DNA from: a virus
Strand: one strand, 5' to 3'
IMG/VR virus record: IMGVR_UViG_3300020427_000006
Coordinates: 1 to 32,399 of that record
Length of the DNA: 32,399 bases
Position 1 is the first letter of the stretch. Every line of letters starts with the position of its first letter. Both the position numbers and the translations under genes were made by a program. The notes below the pieces were generated by a model, which did no database searches, was not told where the DNA came from, and saw nothing but the letters and a program-made list of their open reading frames with translations. This document shows, piece after piece, positions 28,782 to 32,399 of the stretch.

Positions 28782-29879
28782 ATGCCCAATGAAAATACTA
28801 CACAAGCACAAATAAGTACAACAGATGATGAAAGCACTTTGTATACTTGTGATTGCTGTTCTAATGATGGTTTTACTTTGTCTCGAATGTCAGACAATCA
28901 TACTTTTGAAGATTTTTCTGGTATGAATGTTTGTTCACATTGTAGAGAAAATGAATTTAGGTATTCAGATCGTACAGATAGTTATATTCATAATGATGAT
29001 TGGTGTTCCGATGATCACGAAAACTTTGAAGAAAACTTTGATGATGATAGACCACCAGAAAGCGAATATATTAATTCGTATATGTCTGGTAGTTTTCGGA
29101 ATACTAGACCATTATTTAAACCTTATGAAAAATTTGATGGCAACCTTTTAATTCTAGGAATAGAAAATGAGGTACAAGTTAGAGGATCAAGTCGTTTAGG
29201 TCGTGATGATTTAGCGTATAACATTACGCAACACGATTTAAAAGATTTTGCAATTTGTAAGGAAGATAGTTCAATTGGCTATGGTTTTGAAATTGTTTCA
29301 AAACCTGCGACATTTGAATATCATAAAACAGCGTGGGATATATTTTTTCAAAACTCGGCTAGGTATTTGCGTAGCTATAGAGATACGACAACAGGTTTAC
29401 ATATACATATAAATCGAAGTTTTTTATCTCGTATGGCTGTTGGTAAAATTTTAGAGTTCATTAACAGCGATGTTAATAAAAGTTTTATCAATGCTGTATC
29501 TGGGAGAGAGCAAACCCATTATTGTATGAGAAATAATTCTTTAAAGATTAAGAATGAAAAAACATACAGAGATAGGGGAGCATTTCACATATATTGTGAT
29601 GGAACGCCTACACACGAATTCAGGTGTTTTTCTGGTAATGTCAAAAAAGAAAGTTTTTTTAAAACTGTAGAATTTGTCGTTGCTATTTGTCATTATGTAA
29701 AAAATGAATGTCCTAACATTAACATTAATTATACGGATTTTGTTTCTTATGTAAGATCAAGTCATTTTAATTATCCTTACTTGTTTAATTGGCTGATGAA
29801 AAAAGGCTATTTGAATTCAAGGAATTTAGGAAGATTAAAAGAAAAAACAAAGTTCTATAATAAAAAGAAAGTGAGATAA
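28782..29879 (+). CDS. Amidoligase (glutamine-synthetase-like COOH-NH2 ligase) with N-terminal zinc finger
   Basis: The start is set at the ATG at 28782, which has AGAGG about five bases upstream. The protein (365 aa) opens with a Cys-rich module (TCDCCSNDGF...VCSHCRENEF). The ligase domain (about residues 120-330) follows: LGIENEVQVRG (E-x-E), ICKEDSSIGYGFEIVSKPAT, TTGLHIHINRSFLSRM (H-x-H) and THEFRCFSGNV (EFR). These are the motifs of the Amidoligase_2 family, which uses ATP to join a carboxyl and an amine. The next gene, a class II amidotransferase, is three bases away, so the two probably work together. AT-rich, unlike neighbouring modules. Confidence 0.82.
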   Translation: MPNENTTQAQISTTDDESTLYTCDCCSNDGFTLSRMSDNHTFEDFSGMNVCSHCRENEFRYSDRTDSYIHNDDWCSDDHENFEENFDDDRPPESEYINSYMSGSFRNTRPLFKPYEKFDGNLLILGIENEVQVRGSSRLGRDDLAYNITQHDLKDFAICKEDSSIGYGFEIVSKPATFEYHKTAWDIFFQNSARYLRSYRDTTTGLHIHINRSFLSRMAVGKILEFINSDVNKSFINAVSGREQTHYCMRNNSLKIKNEKTYRDRGAFHIYCDGTPTHEFRCFSGNVKKESFFKTVEFVVAICHYVKNECPNININYTDFVSYVRSSHFNYPYLFNWLMKKGYLNSRNLGRLKEKTKFYNKKKVR

Positions 29880-29881
29880 TT

Positions 29882-30772
29882 ATGTGTTTAATTGTAGTAG
29901 GAAACAAAGATAAGGTTTCCAAACAAAAAACAATACTAGAAAATGCATTAAGAATAAACAGCAATGGCTTTGGTTTAATGTATTTTAAGAACGATGATGT
30001 TTTATCTAAAAAAACTTTATCAAAAAACTTTGTTGATGTAGAAAACTTAATCAAATCAGTTGTTGAAGATTGTTCTGATAAGTTAGCATTGCATTTTAGA
30101 TTTGCAACACAGGGCATAGTTGATAAAATCAACACACACCCTATTACTGTTTTAAATAAAAACAGCGATGGCAGATCAGTTAAGTTAATGCACAATAGTC
30201 CTATGTTACCAACAGCGTTAATTGATAAGGATAGATCAGACACTCACCAATTTGTTAAATATTATTTGCGACCAGTTTTAAAATCTAACCCAGATTTATT
30301 ATATAATCAAAAATGGTTAGAACAATTAAACGCTGATTGCGATAGTGCAAGAATGGTTTTTGCAGATGGTAAAACTAATAGTTTTATTTATGTAAATAAA
30401 AAACTTTGGGAAAAAAAGGATAAGATTTGGTATTCCAATGACAATTGTTTTTCTTCTAGTTCTTGGATGAGTAATATTTCTTCTGGTTTTGGTCAATCTT
30501 CTAACTATTATAATAATAGTTGGGATTATGCCGATCAAGAAAATATAGATTATTTAAAATCAGATGATGCAAAACAAATAACTAATGGCAATCAACAAAA
30601 ACTTTTTGATGATCCAGAAAATGATCCGATGGATTTTTTAGATATGCCTTTAGATGATGACTTGTTACAGCAAATGGATGAAAATCAAATTGCTGATTAT
30701 GTAAAGAATAATAACGATGAGGTTATTAATTATTTACAACAATTAAAAACAGACTTTTTTTATAATGGATAA
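29882..30772 (+). CDS. Class II glutamine amidotransferase (GATase II, Ntn hydrolase)
   Basis: The 296-residue protein starts MCLIVVGNKDK, so Cys2 becomes the N-terminal nucleophile after Met removal. Class II motifs follow: NSNGFGLMYFK, ALHFRFATQG (with Arg), NTHPI and LMHNSPML. After about residue 190 comes an Asn/Ser-rich and then very acidic region (DDPENDPMDFLDMPLDDDLL). The enzyme should hydrolyse glutamine or transfer an amide. With the amidoligase it can be read as an amide or peptide modification pair. Its leader AGAAAGTGAGA is shared with the 30859 gene. Confidence 0.85.
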   Translation: MCLIVVGNKDKVSKQKTILENALRINSNGFGLMYFKNDDVLSKKTLSKNFVDVENLIKSVVEDCSDKLALHFRFATQGIVDKINTHPITVLNKNSDGRSVKLMHNSPMLPTALIDKDRSDTHQFVKYYLRPVLKSNPDLLYNQKWLEQLNADCDSARMVFADGKTNSFIYVNKKLWEKKDKIWYSNDNCFSSSSWMSNISSGFGQSSNYYNNSWDYADQENIDYLKSDDAKQITNGNQQKLFDDPENDPMDFLDMPLDDDLLQQMDENQIADYVKNNNDEVINYLQQLKTDFFYNG

Positions 30773-30858
30773 CCAATAGCCATTGGTTTGATAGAGCCTT
30801 GAATAAATAGTAATCTTAAAGTTAACGAGCATTAACAATAAAAGAAAGTGAGAAAGTT

Positions 30859-31083
30859 ATGTTGAATAAATTTCAAGATCAAGATTTATTTTCTAGTGTA
30901 GAAAAACTAGAAAACTTAAAAGAGGATATAGATATAATTATATCTTCAATTAAGAATATGCATCCATCATTGTTTAATAGTCCTCGTGTTGCTAAATACA
31001 ACACACCAGATGGCAGATATGATCCAACACCAATTATAAATGATGATGACAACACTATTGATGGAATGGATGGAGAAGAATGA
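30859..31083 (+). CDS. Small acidic protein (74 aa), candidate substrate or partner
   Basis: The product starts MLNKFQDQDLFSSVEKLENL, with a helical N-terminal half, then PSLFNSPRVAKYNTPDGRYD and a C-terminus of nearly only acidic residues and Gly (DDDNTIDGMDGEE). The leader AGAAAGTGAGA is the same as that of the GATase gene, so the two are probably regulated alike. It belongs to the AT-rich cassette. A role as a substrate for the ligase is a hypothesis from position and acidic carboxyl-rich end only. Confidence 0.6.
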   Translation: MLNKFQDQDLFSSVEKLENLKEDIDIIISSIKNMHPSLFNSPRVAKYNTPDGRYDPTPIINDDDNTIDGMDGEE

Positions 31084-31193
31084 AAATATATATGCACCCT
31101 ATTTTATTTAAATCTAAATTACTTATGTACTTATATATTTGGTACATAGTTTTAATTAAAATAAAACTTAAATATTATTTATTTAATAAATAA
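31080..31193 (+). CDS. 37-residue hydrophobic peptide
   Basis: The ATG overlaps the stop of the acidic protein gene (ATGA), with GGAG five bases upstream. The product starts MKIYMHPILFKSKLLMYLYI and ends KLKYYLFNK, a Tyr/Leu/Ile-rich chain with Lys that could span or line a membrane. The coupling and ribosome binding site support translation. Function unknown; it may be part of the same cassette. Confidence 0.5.
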   Translation: MKIYMHPILFKSKLLMYLYIWYIVLIKIKLKYYLFNK

Positions 31194-31217
31194 TAAATCA
31201 ATGGCAAGTTAAACTCT

Positions 31218-31247
31218 TTGATCCTGCAATTAAAATTGCAGGATCAA
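31218..31247. repeat. 30-bp near-perfect palindrome at the end of the AT-rich cassette
   Basis: TTGATCCTGCAATT (31218-31231) and its exact reverse complement (31234-31247) flank AA. No T-run follows on either strand, so it is not a typical terminator. The repeat core AATTACTGAA follows directly at 31249. It may be a protein-binding site, a recombination site or a transcript end. Confidence 0.75.
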
Positions 31248-31248
31248 T

Positions 31249-31266
31249 AATTACTGAATGATATTC
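31249..31266 (+). repeat. Right-hand copy of the AATTACTGAA repeat
   Basis: AATTACTGAATGATATTC matches the core of the arrays at 27.3-28.3 kb and resembles the 28282 copy (AATTACTGAATCGTATTC) at 16 of 18 positions. A weaker match (TATTACTGAA) starts at 31302. Together with the left arrays, these bracket the AT-rich cassette. Confidence 0.75.
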
Positions 31267-31408
31267 AGACTTTAGGTACTTACGATTAATTGACAATCTA
31301 CTATTACTGAAATTTTTACCCCATCCCCCTAAATATAAGGAAGGATTCCTTGTATTCTGGTTTCGTGCTATGATTGATATAAACATAGAATATGGTAAAA
31401 CATTCAAT

Positions 31409-32399
31409 ATGCAATTTAATCCGGAGAAACTGGAGCATTTATCCGATACGGATCTTAAAATTATCCTTAAAAAGCTTGAATTAGAGTATCAACAAAAGAC
31501 TCAAACTGATTTTTTATTATTTGTAAAATCCGTATGGACGGATTTTATTCAGGGAAAGCACCACGTTAAGTACGCCGAGAAGCTTGAAAAAGTTGCCAAT
31601 GGTACCTTAAAGCGCCTCATTGTGAATATGCCCCCCAGGCATACCAAGTCAGAGTTTGCGTCCTATCTCTTTCCTGCCTGGTTCATAGGAAAAAATCCTA
31701 AAGCCAAGCTGATGCAGACCACGCATAACGCGGAGCTCGCTTTTCGTTTCGGTCGTAAGATGAAAAATTTAATTGATTCCCCTGAATACAGGAAAAATTT
31801 TCCTGACGTGAAACTGGCTTTTGATTCAAAGGCCGCGGGCCGTTGGGAGACCAACCAGGGCGGCGAGTATTTCGCAGCTGGGGTGGGAGGAGCCATCACG
31901 GGACGTGGTGCGGATCTCCTGATCATTGATGATCCCCACTCGGAGCAGGACGCGCTCTCCGAGTCCGCTTTGGACAACGCGTATGAATGGTACACCTCGG
32001 GACCGAGGCAGAGGCTTCAGCCCGGAGGATCCATCGTCATCGTGATGACCAGGTGGTCGACCAAGGATTTGACGGAGCGTCTGCTCCGCAACCAGTCAGA
32101 GCCGATGGCGGACCAGTGGGATCTCATCGAGTTTCCAGCCATCCTGCCGAGCGGGAAGCCGCTGTGGCCGGGGTACTGGGAGAAACAGGTGCTGATGCAG
32201 ACCAAGGCGTCATTGTCCGAGGCCAAGTGGCAGTCGCAGTACCAGCAGAATCCAACATCCGAGGAGGGAGCCCTCATCAAGCGCGAATGGTGGCAGCGAT
32301 GGGAGAAGGAGGACATTCCCGATCTCATTCACATCATCCAGAGCTATGACACAGCTTACAGCAAGAAGGAGTCCGCGGACTACAGCGCGATTACCACTT
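31409..32399 (+). CDS. terL: Terminase large subunit (cut by window end)
   Basis: The frame is open to the end of the window, giving 330 visible residues from the ATG at 31409; an in-frame ATG at 31370 is possible and neither has a strong ribosome binding site. The ATPase domain has Walker A VNMPPRHTKSE (about 73-82), Walker B LLIIDDPHSE (170-179) and a VMTRWSTKD coupling segment. The RNase H-like nuclease domain begins at IIQSYDTAYSKKESADYSA, with its first Asp at about 313. It powers packaging of DNA into the head. The gene becomes GC-rich towards the window end. Confidence 0.92.
   Translation, partial: MQFNPEKLEHLSDTDLKIILKKLELEYQQKTQTDFLLFVKSVWTDFIQGKHHVKYAEKLEKVANGTLKRLIVNMPPRHTKSEFASYLFPAWFIGKNPKAKLMQTTHNAELAFRFGRKMKNLIDSPEYRKNFPDVKLAFDSKAAGRWETNQGGEYFAAGVGGAITGRGADLLIIDDPHSEQDALSESALDNAYEWYTSGPRQRLQPGGSIVIVMTRWSTKDLTERLLRNQSEPMADQWDLIEFPAILPSGKPLWPGYWEKQVLMQTKASLSEAKWQSQYQQNPTSEEGALIKREWWQRWEKEDIPDLIHIIQSYDTAYSKKESADYSAITT

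Noticed and set aside
30771-30788. 7-bp hairpin AACCAAT/ATTGGTT at the end of the amidotransferase gene
   Set aside because: AT-rich stem with no T-run; likely by chance in such AT-rich DNA.

Overview
This window looks like part of a tailed double-stranded DNA phage (Caudoviricetes) genome from an uncultured, probably marine, phage. The evidence is a family A DNA polymerase, a PrimPol-type primase, SNF2 and UvrD-like helicases, a RecB-type nuclease, small and large terminase subunits, a T4-type lysozyme, and tightly packed genes with ATGA or TAATG overlaps. An alphaproteobacterial host is an inference, based on a GcrA-like helix-turn-helix protein and a CHCC zinc-finger protein. No integrase, tRNA, rRNA or CRISPR array was seen. 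Both window ends cut through genes: a virion-region protein on the left and the large terminase on the right.

Layout. (1) 1-3610, plus strand: the end of the virion region, a protein with Gly-rich heptad repeats, then a lysis-type cassette (lysozyme, lipoprotein, several one-pass membrane proteins with coiled coils). (2) 10065-3634, minus strand: an apparent nine-gene operon running from conserved phage hypotheticals through the primase, a GcrA-like protein and a CHCC finger to a pyruvyltransferase-like enzyme and a NodU/TobZ-type carbamoyltransferase. (3) 10159-18132, plus strand: the main replication and recombination operon (SNF2 helicase, zinc ribbon, PD-(D/E)XK nuclease, GIY-YIG protein, UvrD-like helicase, DUF3310, Pol A, LAGLIDADG protein, ribbon-helix-helix protein, gamma-glutamylcyclotransferase-like protein). 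The two operons diverge from about 10.1 kb. (4) 22209-18129, minus strand, GC-rich: an XF1762-type protein, a glycosyltransferase, a SAM methyltransferase and two related 2OG-Fe(II) oxygenase-like proteins. (5) 22210-22449: a symmetric AT-rich intergenic region with a perfect 14-bp inverted repeat and 9-bp iterons. (6) 22450-24516, plus strand: a small protein, a U32-like protein bracketed by a 19-bp direct repeat, a ParB-like protein and the small terminase. (7) 26886-24506, minus strand: small proteins and a Bax-like glucosaminidase with tiny membrane proteins, apparently a second wall-lysis module. (8) 26936-28485: a nuclease gene, then about 1.1 kb of GC-rich DNA full of AATTACTGAAC-type repeats and hairpins, with one convincing gene and one strong terminator. 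(9) 28486-31193: a very AT-rich cassette with an amidoligase, a class II glutamine amidotransferase, a small acidic protein and a small hydrophobic protein. (10) 31409 to the end: the large terminase.

The most distinctive parts are the amidoligase/amidotransferase cassette, placed between the two terminase genes and flanked by the repeat family, the repeat family itself, and the symmetric iteron region at 22.2-22.4 kb. Base composition changes sharply: 60-base lines hold 9 G/C at 4501, 14 at 29641, 35 at 20401, 35 at 28021 and 39 at 32101. This points to mosaic assembly of modules. Family names come from recognising motifs by eye; no database search was run.
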